From Undibacterium sp. Jales W-56 (GTDB lineage Bacteria; Pseudomonadota; Gammaproteobacteria; Burkholderiales; Burkholderiaceae_D), in the NCBI RefSeq assembly GCF_025548535.1, contig NZ_JAJLQW010000001.1, positions 434,001 to 498,000 of the forward strand: a stretch of 64,000 nt of DNA. Direction: 5' to 3'. The notes below the pieces were generated by a model that was given only the letters and a program-made list of their open reading frames with translations, was not told the DNA's origin and made no database searches. Both the position numbers and the translations under genes were made by a program. This document shows, piece by piece, positions 25,899 through 34,831 of this stretch (positions are counted from its first letter, which is position 1; each line of letters begins with the position of its first letter).

Positions 25899-27729
25899 AA
25901 TGACCGCTCAGCGTTTCGATTCGATTGCGGCCCCGCGATTTGGCCAGGTATAAGGCTTGATCTGCGAGAGACAGCAAGACTTGCGGCGAGGTTTCTTTGC
26001 TCGGATGCAGGGCGGCGATGCCCATGCTGACCGTCACGTAGGGACCGATTTCCGAGGCGGGGTGATGGATCGCTTCTTCGGCTAAGCGCGTCTTGATGCG
26101 TTCGGCGAATGCCATGGCGTGTGGCAGATCTGCATCGACCACCAGCACGACAAATTCTTCGCCGCCATAACGTGCAATAAAATCGCCGCTACGTTGCGCG
26201 GTTTCTTTCAGCAATGCGCCGACGCGACGCAGACATTCATCACCGCTGGCATGCCCCGAAATATCATTGATCAGTTTGAAAAAATCGATATCGATCATGA
26301 TCGCCGCCAGCGAATGTTTGCTGCGGGTGGCGCGCAGCCATTCGCTTTCCAGGGTTTCATCGAGGGTGCGGCGATTGAACAGGCGGGTCAGTGCATCGGT
26401 ACGTGAGAGCCAGTGCAATTCATTATTGGCGTGTATCAGTTGTTCGTTCAGGCGCTCTGCACGGTCTTGCTGTAGACGCAGTTGTACCTCAAGTTCGGAA
26501 CTGACATCCAGCAGCTTGTCCGCCATGCGATTGACCGAGTAGGACAGCATACCCAGCTCGTCGCGTGACGCATGTTGCATGCGACGCTTCAGGTCGCCGC
26601 TGGCAATCATCACTGCGACTTCGGCCATGTGCAGGATAGGCAGTGTGAAATGACTGGAGAGCCAGACGGCAATCGCGGCGGTCACCACAAACACAGTCAG
26701 CATCAATGCCAGCCAGAGATTGCGCTGGTCGCGCAAGGGTTTGTAGGCATCTTCCTGATCGATCTTGACGATGATGGTCCAGTTCGGCTGCGCCAGATTG
26801 TGGGTATAGGCGAGTACCGGGGTGCCGCGGTAATCTTTGCCGCTCAGCAGGTGACGTTCTTCGGAGGTGCCCGAGCGTGCCTCATGGATGCGGGTCAATT
26901 TGACAACGGGCACGTCTTCCAGCATCGCAAAACGCAGCGGCGTGATGGGACGCGGCGCGCCATTGGCATCGATCTCGGTGATGATGAGTTCTTCCGAAAC
27001 CCAGCCGGCGCTGCTGCCGGAGATCGCACGTAACGGCTCCATACTGGTCAGTATCACCAGGATGCCGATCACGCGTCGCCCATCCATCAGCGGCCCGCCC
27101 GCGCGGATCAGCCTGCGTCCATCGGCACCGACGATGCTGGCGGTAATCAGCGGATTGGTGAGCAAGCTATCCCGGGTGCTGACATCGAGTTGTTGCGACT
27201 CCTGACTGATCGCCGATACCGAGGTGATCAGTTTGCCGTCTATCCCATAGATCAGGACATTGTCGATGAAAGATGCGCTGCGTTTGGCGTCGTTGAGCAG
27301 TTCATTGGCCTGTTCCAATGCGCCATCGCTGCGATGATCGATGTAAGCGCTGACGGATTTGCTGAGTTGGGTACGGTTGCTCATGAGCTGTAATTCAGCC
27401 CGCAGAAAATGATTGAACTCGTCGATTCTTTGCGCATGCAGTCGCGCAACTGAGGCCAGATGAGATTCGATGGCGATTTCCATCGAGCGCTGACTGACAA
27501 AGAAGAAGGTCGCAACGGCGGCCAGCATGCACAGGATAGCGACGCCCATGACCAGCATCATGAGTTGTTCGCGCAGGCCGAACCAACTGCGGGGGGGCAA
27601 AGGGGCCAGAGCGATTGCGGCGTCTGTATTGCCAGGGTTGGCGCCGTTGGTTGCGATGACAGTCGATGGACTGCCGTTGACCATCCCATTGTGTGTGGCC
27701 GGTTCTTGCTGTCTATCGCGCGTCGCCAT
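25897..27729 (-). CDS. Membrane diguanylate cyclase (Cache-like sensor, HAMP, GGDEF)
   Basis: A 610-aa c-di-GMP synthase. The start chosen is the ATG of MATRDRQQ, with AGGTG upstream; an in-frame start at 27747 is also open. Order: cytoplasmic tail about 1-50, membrane helix (LMMLVMGVAILCMLAAVATF), a ~270-residue periplasmic Cache-type sensor, a second helix (LALMLTVFVVTAAIAVWL), HAMP, a short coiled coil and GGDEF. The active-site motif is GGEEF in ARYGGEEFVV, and RSGD just before it matches the inhibitory RxxD I-site. Both are intact, so an active, product-inhibited enzyme is expected. There is no EAL domain. A c-di-GMP riboswitch occurs 11 kb away. Confidence 0.93.
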   Translation of the reverse strand: MATRDRQQEPATHNGMVNGSPSTVIATNGANPGNTDAAIALAPLPPRSWFGLREQLMMLVMGVAILCMLAAVATFFFVSQRSMEIAIESHLASVARLHAQRIDEFNHFLRAELQLMSNRTQLSKSVSAYIDHRSDGALEQANELLNDAKRSASFIDNVLIYGIDGKLITSVSAISQESQQLDVSTRDSLLTNPLITASIVGADGRRLIRAGGPLMDGRRVIGILVILTSMEPLRAISGSSAGWVSEELIITEIDANGAPRPITPLRFAMLEDVPVVKLTRIHEARSGTSEERHLLSGKDYRGTPVLAYTHNLAQPNWTIIVKIDQEDAYKPLRDQRNLWLALMLTVFVVTAAIAVWLSSHFTLPILHMAEVAVMIASGDLKRRMQHASRDELGMLSYSVNRMADKLLDVSSELEVQLRLQQDRAERLNEQLIHANNELHWLSRTDALTRLFNRRTLDETLESEWLRATRSKHSLAAIMIDIDFFKLINDISGHASGDECLRRVGALLKETAQRSGDFIARYGGEEFVVLVVDADLPHAMAFAERIKTRLAEEAIHHPASEIGPYVTVSMGIAALHPSKETSPQVLLSLADQALYLAKSRGRNRIETLSGH

Positions 27730-27749
27730 GGCATCACCTGCTAACACTG

Positions 27750-27771
27750 ACCGCTACATCAAAATAGCGGT
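27750..27771. promoter_or_regulatory. Hairpin upstream of the diguanylate cyclase
   Basis: ACCGCTA, loop CATCAAAA, TAGCGGT is a perfect seven-pair stem ending about 20 bases before the chosen ATG (27729). It may be a leader structure or an operator. Confidence 0.4.
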
Positions 27772-27772
27772 G

Positions 27773-28154
27773 CGGTAGGAATCGATATTGAGCTGCTTGT
27801 TTCTACTAATTAGAGCCTGTTTATCCGTGATCTTGTGGGGGAAATTGCTGGGGGTCAAGTCACTTTGGTTTTGCAAGAATTCAAAATTAAGTATGTTGGC
27901 AAATAATAAATCAAATCTTGATGAATGTGCGCAATTAGTTGTCTTTTAGTTCATTAATTTTCTTAATGGAGATAGCTGGCATGGAAGATATTCGCAGCTA
28001 TGTCACACCTATTTATATGGAAACTAACATACTCCCCAATATTTTTATAAAACATGCACTATTCCGCATGTTTTATAGGGGTGTTGAATTAATACTGCAT
28101 GGGAGTATCAATTTTTTTACATTGCAACGGATGCTTCAACGTTCCTTGAGCACT
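27773..28154. other. Gene-free AT-rich region between kynA and the cyclase
   Basis: No convincing gene. It contains a long perfect hairpin (28046-28077, listed separately) and presumably the cyclase promoter on the minus strand. A plus-strand frame of about 59 codons (27981-28160) has an RBS-like TGGAGA but reads across the hairpin and into kynA, so I do not call it. Confidence 0.4.
28046..28077. repeat. Perfect 12-bp inverted repeat
   Basis: TATAAAACATGC, loop ACTATTCC, GCATGTTTTATA. CCCC and GGGG occur just outside the arms. It lies about 80 bases after the kynA stop, with no T-run on the minus strand, so it is not a textbook terminator. Confidence 0.6.
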
Positions 28155-29027
28155 TTATAAAGCCGTACGCAGAGAAAACAGTTCCGGGAATAACACCACA
28201 TCCAGCATTTTACGCAGATAGCTGACGCCCGCCGTGCCGCCGGTACCGGCCTTAAAGCCGATGATGCGCTCCACCGTCGTGACGTGGCGGAAGCGCCAGA
28301 TGCGGAAGGCGGTTTCCATATCGACCAGCTTCTCCGCCAGTTCGTACAGGACCCAATGCTGCTCAGGGGTCTGGTACACCTGCAACCAGGCGGCTTTGAC
28401 CGACTCATTCGCGATAACGCCTTGCGTCCAGTCCTGATTCAGGCGCGCTGCATCGATCGTAAATCCCTGACGCGCCATCAGCATGATTGCTTCATCATAA
28501 ATCGATGGCGCATGCAGGGCCGCGCTGAGCGCGGCATGCGCATCGGGATTACTTTCGTGAACGCTCAGCATCTGGGCATTTTTATTTCCGAGCAAAAATT
28601 CCAGCTCGCGATACTGATGCGACTGGAAGCCCGACGAATTGCCGAGATAGGGGCGAACGGCGGTGTATTCGCTGGGCGTCATAGTGGCCAGCACATCCCA
28701 GGCATGCACCAGTTGGTCCATGATGCGCGCCACGCGCGACAGCATTTTGAAGGCGGGCGGCAAATCGCCGGCGCGCAATAGCGCGCGCACCGCATGCAGT
28801 TCATGCAGCATCAATTTAATCCAGAGCTCGCTGGTTTGATGCTGAATGATGAACAGCATTTCATTGTGATTCGGCGAACGCGGATGCTGGGCATTGAGGA
28901 TTTGATTCAGGCCGAGATAGTCGCCGTAGCTCATGTCGCTACTGAAATCCATCTTTGCGCCATGCCAGGACATAGGGCAGGTTGCTTTGCTGTCGCTGTT
29001 GTTATTGGGTTTGTCTTGAGTGCTCAT
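28155..29027 (-). CDS. kynA: Tryptophan 2,3-dioxygenase
   Basis: A 290-aa heme dioxygenase that opens the indole ring of tryptophan to N-formylkynurenine, first step of the kynurenine pathway. Typical segments are [38 protein letters not shown] (distal His region and the substrate-binding helix), and [20 protein letters not shown] with the proximal heme His. Length and order are those of bacterial TDO. It is the last gene of kynB-kynU-kynA on the minus strand. Confidence 0.97.
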   Translation of the reverse strand: MSTQDKPNNNSDSKATCPMSWHGAKMDFSSDMSYGDYLGLNQILNAQHPRSPNHNEMLFIIQHQTSELWIKLMLHELHAVRALLRAGDLPPAFKMLSRVARIMDQLVHAWDVLATMTPSEYTAVRPYLGNSSGFQSHQYRELEFLLGNKNAQMLSVHESNPDAHAALSAALHAPSIYDEAIMLMARQGFTIDAARLNQDWTQGVIANESVKAAWLQVYQTPEQHWVLYELAEKLVDMETAFRIWRFRHVTTVERIIGFKAGTGGTAGVSYLRKMLDVVLFPELFSLRTAL

Positions 29028-29092
29028 GATGGTCGCTTCAATGGTTGCTGAGTGATTGCCTGGCGGGTGTTGTTTCGTATTCGTGCGGTGCT

Positions 29093-30349
29093 TCAGGTGA
29101 CTTCATTGCGTTCGCCTTGCAGCGAGTAAATTTTGTGGTCCAGGATGTCGCGCAAACCTTCTGCCGCATCCCAGACATCGCTAAAGCGCGTGTACAAAGG
29201 CGTGAAGCCAAAGCGCATGATGGCGGGTTCGCGATAGTCGCCGATGATGCCGCGTGCAATCAATGCCTGCATCACGGCGTAACCATGCGGATGGCTAAAA
29301 CTGACCTGGCTGCCGCGTTGCGCGTGCTCGCGCGGCGTGACTAATTTCAGGGGATGCGATGCACAGCGGCTTTCGACCAGATGAATGAATAAATCCGTCA
29401 GCGCCAGTGATTTGGCGCGTAGTGCCGTCATCGTGGTTTTGCCAAAAATTTCCAGCCCCGATTCCACCATCGCCAGCGAGACGATAGGCTGGGTGCCGCA
29501 GAGCGCGCGCCGTATGCCTGGCGTAGCGCTAAAGCTGGTTTGCATTTCAAACGGCTTGGCATGCCCCCACCAACCAGAGAGCGGGTGGGAGAAGGCTTCC
29601 TGATGACGGGTCGGCACCCAGATAAAGGCCGGCGATCCCGGACCGCCGTTCAGATATTTATAGGTGCAGCCGACGGCGAAATCGGCTTTTGCCTCATTCA
29701 ATTGCACCGGTACTGCGCCGGCAGAATGTGCCAGATCCCACAGCATTAATGCGCCTTGCGCATGTGCGTGCGCCGTGACCGCAGTCATGTCATGCAGATA
29801 GCCGCTACGATAATTGACATGGGTCAGCATGACCAGGGCAGTGTGCTTGTCGATCGCTTTGTGCAGCTCTTCCGGCGTATCGACCAGCCGCAATTGATAG
29901 CCGCGATCCAGCCAGCGCGTCAGCCCTTCGGCGATGTAGATATCTGTCGGGAAATTGCTGCGCTCAGTGACGATGATGTGGCGTTCCGCGTTGGCGGGAT
30001 TGCTCGCCTGAATCTGTAAGGCTGCGGCAATCGCCTTGAATAAATTAATCGAGGTCGAGTCGGTGACGACGACTTCGTTTTGTCTCGCACCGATCAGCGG
30101 GGCGAGCAAATTGCCGAGTCGCGAAGGCAGCTCAAACCAGCCAGCCGTATTCCAGCTCTTGATCAGGTCGTTTCCCCATTCCTGGCGTATCACTTGCTGG
30201 GCGCGGCTTGCTGAGGATTTCGGCATGGCGCCGAGCGAATTGCCATCGAGGTAAATCACGCCGTCTGGCAAATCGAATTCTTGTCTTAGCCCAGCCAGCG
30301 CATCTTGCGCATCGAGCTTCAGGCAGTGTTGGCGGTCAATTGTAGTCAT
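29093..30349 (-). CDS. kynU: Kynureninase
   Basis: A 418-aa PLP enzyme that cleaves kynurenine to anthranilate and alanine. The start chosen is the ATG of [10 protein letters not shown]; an upstream in-frame start at 30403 would overlap kynB and adds no family sequence. Motifs are [16 protein letters not shown], the aspartate region [17 protein letters not shown], and the Schiff-base lysine in [16 protein letters not shown]. It lies ten bases after the kynB stop and 65 bases before kynA. Confidence 0.96.
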   Translation of the reverse strand: MTTIDRQHCLKLDAQDALAGLRQEFDLPDGVIYLDGNSLGAMPKSSASRAQQVIRQEWGNDLIKSWNTAGWFELPSRLGNLLAPLIGARQNEVVVTDSTSINLFKAIAAALQIQASNPANAERHIIVTERSNFPTDIYIAEGLTRWLDRGYQLRLVDTPEELHKAIDKHTALVMLTHVNYRSGYLHDMTAVTAHAHAQGALMLWDLAHSAGAVPVQLNEAKADFAVGCTYKYLNGGPGSPAFIWVPTRHQEAFSHPLSGWWGHAKPFEMQTSFSATPGIRRALCGTQPIVSLAMVESGLEIFGKTTMTALRAKSLALTDLFIHLVESRCASHPLKLVTPREHAQRGSQVSFSHPHGYAVMQALIARGIIGDYREPAIMRFGFTPLYTRFSDVWDAAEGLRDILDHKIYSLQGERNEVT

Positions 30350-30359
30350 GGTGAACAAC

Positions 30360-31001
30360 TCAGAAAGTAAGTGAACGGAGAACGGCGCGTACCGGGCTGG
30401 CATCGAGTCCGGCGAGTTTGAGCGGCAGGGCGATTAATTCGTAATCTCCTGCGCTGATGTCATCGAGCACGATACCTTCGAGTATCGCCATCTGGTGCTG
30501 TCGCACTGCCCAATGACAGTCCATGGTCTTGGATGTCTGCGGATCCAGCGAAGGGCTGTCGATGCCGACCAGCCGCACGCCATGCGTCGCCAATAAGGCA
30601 ATCGTGGCAGGTGCAATGTGCGGGAAATGATCGTCCCACCGATCCTGTGGCGCCTTGAAATAAGTGCGGAGCAAAACCCGTGGCGGCGTCCCCGCCAATT
30701 GCGCTGCAATATGCTCAGGCTCGACCGTCGTCCTGCCTATGCAATGGATCACCCGACAGGCGCCGATGTACGTAGTCAGATCGACCTGATCAATAGCTAA
30801 ACCGGAGGGATCGTAATGCGAGGGCGCATCGCAATGCGCGCCGGTATGCGTGGACATGCTGATTTTGCTGACCTTGACCGGGCAGCCGTCGGCAATCTGC
30901 CAGGTGGTGTCGGATGCATAGGCTGTGTCGCCGGGCCAGACCGGCATGCCGTGCTGCATGGTGGGTGTAATGTCCCAGATGCGTGGGATAGCGGCGGGCA
31001 T
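30360..31001 (-). CDS. kynB: Kynurenine formamidase
   Basis: A 213-aa metal-dependent cyclase-fold hydrolase that turns N-formylkynurenine into kynurenine. The zinc-binding signature is [14 protein letters not shown] (HxGxHxDxPxH). [10 protein letters not shown] at the start and [18 protein letters not shown] later are typical of KynB. It is the first gene of the kynBUA operon, whose promoter must lie in the 130 bases shared with the divergent regulator. Confidence 0.96.
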   Translation of the reverse strand: MPAAIPRIWDITPTMQHGMPVWPGDTAYASDTTWQIADGCPVKVSKISMSTHTGAHCDAPSHYDPSGLAIDQVDLTTYIGACRVIHCIGRTTVEPEHIAAQLAGTPPRVLLRTYFKAPQDRWDDHFPHIAPATIALLATHGVRLVGIDSPSLDPQTSKTMDCHWAVRQHQMAILEGIVLDDISAGDYELIALPLKLAGLDASPVRAVLRSLTF

Positions 31002-31105
31002 AAGCGGTCTCCTTCAGTCGATTTGTAGAGATAATTTTATGCTGAAAATGTCGATGAGTTCTTGCAAATTGCTATGGATAATCGAGATTTTGTAGAATAA
31101 ACTGC

Positions 31106-31117
31106 GAATAATTATTC
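31106..31117. promoter_or_regulatory. Palindromic Lrp-type site between kynB and kynR
   Basis: GAATAATTATTC is a perfect 12-base palindrome in an AT-rich stretch with further GAATA/TATTC half-sites on both sides. The position suits binding by the Lrp-family protein encoded at 31140. Confidence 0.5.
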
Positions 31118-31139
31118 AATATTCGATGGGATGTGCGAA

Positions 31140-31619
31140 ATGCAATTAGATGCAACCGATATGAAGATTTTGCACTTCCTGCAAAGCGAAGGGCGCATCA
31201 GCAACCAGGATCTGGCAGACAGGGTATTTTTATCGCCCTCGTCATGCTTGCGGCGGGTCCGGATGCTGGAAGAGGCAGGCATCATCAGCCGCTATAGTGC
31301 GGTACTCGATGCGACGGCTTTGGGCCTGGAAGTCGATGCGTTTGTGCAGGTGACGATGCGGCGCGATGTCGAGCAGTGGCATGAGAATTTTTCAGCGGCG
31401 CTGCAAAGCTGGCCGGAAGTGGTGGGCTCTTACATTATTACCGGCGACGCCAATTATCTGCTCAGAGTGAAGGCGCGCAATCTGAAACATTACTCGTCCT
31501 TTGTACTGGAGCGTTTGTACAAGACCACGGGTGTTCTGGACATACGCTCGAATATCGTGCTGCAGACCTTAAAGGATACGAATGAGATTGCCACGGGCTT
31601 GCTGCAATCTGAAAAATAA
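31140..31619 (+). CDS. kynR: Lrp/AsnC-family regulator of the kynurenine operon
   Basis: A 159-aa Lrp/AsnC protein. The N-terminal HTH is DATDMKILHFLQSEGRISNQ, then LADRVFLSPSSCLRRVRMLE; the C-terminal RAM effector domain spans about 70-150. It is divergent from kynBUA, as kynR is in Pseudomonas and Ralstonia, where kynurenine is the inducer (established for the family). The start could also be the ATG nine bases upstream (31131); the GGGA sequence is better spaced for 31140. Confidence 0.88.
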   Translation: MQLDATDMKILHFLQSEGRISNQDLADRVFLSPSSCLRRVRMLEEAGIISRYSAVLDATALGLEVDAFVQVTMRRDVEQWHENFSAALQSWPEVVGSYIITGDANYLLRVKARNLKHYSSFVLERLYKTTGVLDIRSNIVLQTLKDTNEIATGLLQSEK

Positions 31620-31629
31620 GCGGGTGAAA

Positions 31630-32091
31630 TTATGCGCCAATCCACGGCAGGTTTTTTTGACACCAGCCGCCGGTCGATTTGCGATGACCTGCCGCATCTC
31701 TATCGCCTTCAAAGCCCTCCAAGATATCAAAACAAGCCGAATAGCCGTTTTCTGTAGCCAGTTTGGCCGCATGCCTTGAGCGCACCCCTGAACGGCACAA
31801 AAACAACAAGATCGTTGCGGTGTCCGGTGCTGCCGCTTGCAGTTCAGATAAAAAGCCGGGGTTAGGTGCGCCGCCCGGATAGAGGTTCCATTGCACCGCT
31901 TTGTGCTGCGCTTCCGGCAATGCCACTCGACCTACCCAATCGCGTTCCGCATTGGTGCGCACATCCACCAGCACCACTCCGGCATCATTTTGCAACAGTG
32001 AAAACGCTTCTTCCGGCGTCACGGCGCCGGCATAAGGAAGCCCTGATTCCTGAGCGCGTTGACGGGCGATGGCAATGAGTTCGGTTGTCAT
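31630..32091 (-). CDS. Rhodanese-domain protein (putative sulfurtransferase)
   Basis: A 153-aa single rhodanese domain. The active-site loop is LFLCRSGVRSRHAA, with the catalytic Cys in the CRSGVRS form. VVLVDVRTNAERDWVGRV precedes it. The start chosen is MTTELIAIARQ; a longer frame to 32154 starts without an RBS. These proteins transfer sulfane sulfur; the acceptor is unknown. Its 3' end converges on kynR, only ten bases apart. Confidence 0.88.
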   Translation of the reverse strand: MTTELIAIARQRAQESGLPYAGAVTPEEAFSLLQNDAGVVLVDVRTNAERDWVGRVALPEAQHKAVQWNLYPGGAPNPGFLSELQAAAPDTATILLFLCRSGVRSRHAAKLATENGYSACFDILEGFEGDRDAAGHRKSTGGWCQKNLPWIGA

Positions 32092-32154
32092 AGTGGACTT
32101 TATTGGCTGAGTGTGGTTGGAATAATTATGCCCCATACCGGTAAGCATAGTCAT

Positions 32155-32616
32155 GCAATCCCACTCAATAATTATCTTTTAATCATATCCTTATAACTTG
32201 CGAGCTATCAACTGCAAAGCGATGCGCACCAAAATAAAGCAATATTTTTTAAATTTCATTAAAGTGCATTAAATAAGTGCGGCATTTGTATTTTGCAATT
32301 AAATGGTGCAAATATGTAGCAAACGATTTTGAGCAGGTTTGACGAAGGCATCGGAAAAGTGGCTAGAAAACAGGGGTTTAGCGCTTTTGTTGCGAACCTT
32401 ACGATTGCTCAGAAGATGGCATGGATTCTGCTATTATCCTCGGTGAGTTTTGCTAATAGCTTGGTGTACTATAGTTAGGCGGATTTTTACCCTGGCCGTT
32501 ATTTAAATGCAGTCAGGATAAATTATCAGCTTGGATCACCGCTGCAGAGCTGGGTTGATTAGCAGACCGCTCAGCATCTTACGAATTTATTTTTAGCTCT
32601 ATTTGAGGAGTTTCAC
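32155..32616. other. glnA upstream region
   Basis: AT-rich in its first half. NtrC-like half-sites can be seen (GCGCACCAAAA near 32222 and ATGGTGCAAAT near 32303), but no sigma-54 -24/-12 pair with correct spacing was found. A 39-codon frame (32359-32478) is listed separately. The strong RBS GAGGAG precedes glnA. Confidence 0.4.
32359..32478 (+). pseudogene. Possible remnant of a chemoreceptor N-terminus
   Basis: A GTG-started frame of 39 codons reads VARKQGFSAFVANLTIAQKM, then AWILLLSSVSFANSLVYYS and a stop. A short basic start, an LTIAQK-type motif and one hydrophobic helix are what methyl-accepting chemotaxis proteins begin with. No further chemoreceptor sequence follows. It could equally be a small membrane ORF or chance. 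Confidence 0.25.
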
Positions 32617-34032
32617 ATGGCAATGACAGCCGCAGAAGTCTTGAAAATGGCGAAAGACAACGAAGTTAAGTTCGTTGATTTCCGCTTTGCTGATACCCGA
32701 GGCAAAGAACAGCACGTGACTGTTCCAGTTTCCCAGTTCGGTATGGATAAATTCGAATCTGGCCACGCATTTGACGGCTCGTCTATCGCCGGCTGGAAAG
32801 GGATCGAAGCATCCGATATGTTGTTGATGCCTGATCCAAATACCGCCAACATCGATCCATTCATGGAAGAAACCACATTGTTCATGCAATGTGACGTGAT
32901 CGAGCCAGCCGATGGCAAAGGTTATGATCGTGACCCACGTTCTATCGCCAAGCGCGCAGAAGCTTACCTGAAATCTTCCGGCATCGGCGACACAGCTTAC
33001 TTCGGTCCAGAACCGGAATTCTTCATTTTCGACAGCGTACGCTGGAAAATCGATATGTCCGGCTGCTTCGTCAAGATCGATTCCGAAGAAGCATCATGGA
33101 CTACAGGCGAAAAACTCGAAGGCGGCAACACCGGTCACCGTCCGACAGTCAAAGGCGGCTATTTCCCGGTTCCGCCGGTCGACAGCTTCCAGGACATGCG
33201 TTCTGAAATGTGCCTGATCCTGGAATCCCTGGGCATCCCGGTCGAAGTGCACCACCATGAAGTCGCCGGTGCCGGCCAGAACGAAATCGGCACCAAGTTC
33301 TCCACCCTGGTCGAGCGTGCCGACTGGACCCAGAACCTGAAATACGTGGTCTGGAACGTGGCGCATACCTACGGCAAGACAGCGACTTTCATGCCTAAGC
33401 CTATTGTCGGCGACAATGGCTCCGGCATGCACGTGCATCAGTCGATCTGGAAAGACGGCAAAAACCTGTTCGCAGGCGACGGCTATGCCGGTCTGTCCGA
33501 ATTCGCGCTGTACTACATCGGCGGCATCATCAAGCATGCACGCGCCTTGAATGCGATCACTAACCCAGGTACCAACTCATACAAGCGTCTGGTCCCAGGT
33601 TACGAAGCGCCGGTCAAGCTGGCATATTCTGCTAAAAACCGTTCTGCCTCGATCCGTATTCCTTATGTGGCGAATCCAAAAGGCCGTCGCGTTGAAGCGC
33701 GTTTCCCGGACCCTCTGGCGAATCCCTACCTGTGCTTTTCCGCATTGATGATGGCTGGCCTGGACGGTGTTCAGAACAAGATTCACCCTGGCGAAGCGGC
33801 TTCCAAAGATCTGTACCACTTGCCGCCAGAAGAAGATGCATTGATCCCAACAGTCTGCCATTCCCTGGAGCAAGCCCTGGAAGCGCTGGACAAGGATCGC
33901 GAATTCCTGACCCGCGGCGGGGTGTTCAGCGACAGCATGATCGATGCTTACATCGAACTGAAAATGCAAGATGTACAACGTATGCGCATGACGACACATC
34001 CTGCAGAATTCGATATGTACTACTCCCTGTAA
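32617..34032 (+). CDS. glnA: Glutamine synthetase type I
   Basis: A 471-aa GS-I beta enzyme that makes glutamine from glutamate, ammonia and ATP. Motifs in order: [20 protein letters not shown], the latch [42 protein letters not shown], the ATP-site [19 protein letters not shown], and the adenylylation loop DLYHLPPEE with the modified Tyr. The RBS GAGGAG precedes the ATG. It is followed by a strong terminator, then DUF4124 and ntrBC. Confidence 0.98.
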   Translation: MAMTAAEVLKMAKDNEVKFVDFRFADTRGKEQHVTVPVSQFGMDKFESGHAFDGSSIAGWKGIEASDMLLMPDPNTANIDPFMEETTLFMQCDVIEPADGKGYDRDPRSIAKRAEAYLKSSGIGDTAYFGPEPEFFIFDSVRWKIDMSGCFVKIDSEEASWTTGEKLEGGNTGHRPTVKGGYFPVPPVDSFQDMRSEMCLILESLGIPVEVHHHEVAGAGQNEIGTKFSTLVERADWTQNLKYVVWNVAHTYGKTATFMPKPIVGDNGSGMHVHQSIWKDGKNLFAGDGYAGLSEFALYYIGGIIKHARALNAITNPGTNSYKRLVPGYEAPVKLAYSAKNRSASIRIPYVANPKGRRVEARFPDPLANPYLCFSALMMAGLDGVQNKIHPGEAASKDLYHLPPEEDALIPTVCHSLEQALEALDKDREFLTRGGVFSDSMIDAYIELKMQDVQRMRMTTHPAEFDMYYSL

Positions 34033-34056
34033 TTTCTCAGGAAATGATAGAAACCG

Positions 34057-34084
34057 AAAACGGGGTAATTACCCCGTTTTTTTT
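34057..34084 (+). terminator. Intrinsic terminator of glnA
   Basis: AAAACGGGGTA, loop ATT, ACCCCGTTTT plus further T: a GC stem with a long T-run, 25 bases after the glnA stop. Confidence 0.92.
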
Positions 34085-34233
34085 CGTCTTTTTGTTTAAT
34101 ATGCGCGAAAGCGGAGGTTTCCCCTGGTTTGTTACTGATTGTCACACGGAATGTCCCGTTAACCGAACGCCGCAATTGTGCTGTGCGCCTGCTTGGAATA
34201 CACTAAAGTTGTTAGTGACCAAACCTTGACAAA

Positions 34234-34734
34234 ATGAATCAACTTTTACGTGCTGTAATTTTCTCTGCTGCGACGCTCGGTTCGTTCGCCTCCACGGCGT
34301 CGTTGGCATTTGCTGATGGCGACGTCTATCTATGTGTTGATGAGAACGGTAAAAAGGAATATAAAAATACCGGCGAGACCAAAGGCTGTAAGCGCGTCGA
34401 GCTGCCCGGCATTACCGTCATACCGGCACCCGCACTCCCTAAAAAAACGGCGGCCAAACCGGCCTCGGCACCTGGCGATTTCCCGAAAGTAGATGAGGGT
34501 ACGCAAAAAGCGCGCGATTCGGACCGCCGTCAGATTTTGCAGGATGAATTAAAAACAGAGGAGCAAAAATTAGCGAATCTGAAAAAAGACTATAACAACG
34601 GCGAACCGGAACGACGCGGCGATGAAAAGAACTACGCCAAATATCAAGAACGCACCATAATGATGAAAGATGATATTAGTCGCACCGAAAAAAACATCGA
34701 GGCACTGAAACGAGAACTCAGTAATTTGAAATAA
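34234..34734 (+). CDS. Exported DUF4124-type protein with C-terminal coiled coil
   Basis: A 166-aa predicted periplasmic protein. The signal peptide covers residues 1-27 (LRAVIFSAATLGSF, then ASLAFA). A DUF4124-like segment follows (DVYLCVDENGKKEYKNTGET, then CKRVELPGI), with two Cys that may form a disulfide. A Lys/Pro/Ala linker leads to a charged coiled coil (about 100-166, DELKTEEQKLANLKKDY). This gene type commonly lies between glnA and ntrB in Burkholderiales; its function is not known. It has its own terminator just after the stop. Confidence 0.75.
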   Translation: MNQLLRAVIFSAATLGSFASTASLAFADGDVYLCVDENGKKEYKNTGETKGCKRVELPGITVIPAPALPKKTAAKPASAPGDFPKVDEGTQKARDSDRRQILQDELKTEEQKLANLKKDYNNGEPERRGDEKNYAKYQERTIMMKDDISRTEKNIEALKRELSNLK

Positions 34735-34783
34735 ATGTTCAATATCTGAGAAATAGACATTTCAGGCATGATGCTTGCGTAAC

Positions 34784-34809
34784 AAGGTCGCACTAGGCGG
34801 CCTTTTTTT
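34784..34809 (+). terminator. Intrinsic terminator of the DUF4124 gene
   Basis: AAGGTCGC, loop ACTAG, GCGGCCTT (one G-U) followed by seven T. It ends 22 bases before the ntrB start chosen here. Confidence 0.85.
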
Positions 34810-34831
34810 ATGGATCATTTTGATTACTTCT

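Noticed and set aside
27939-28160. Plus-strand frame of 73 codons between the cyclase and kynA
   Set aside because: It includes a perfect hairpin, has no recognisable domain and runs into the kynA end.
32155-32616. Sigma-54 promoter for glnA
   Set aside because: GG and GC pairs were found only with 8, 9 or 12 bases between them rather than 10, so no -24/-12 site is claimed.
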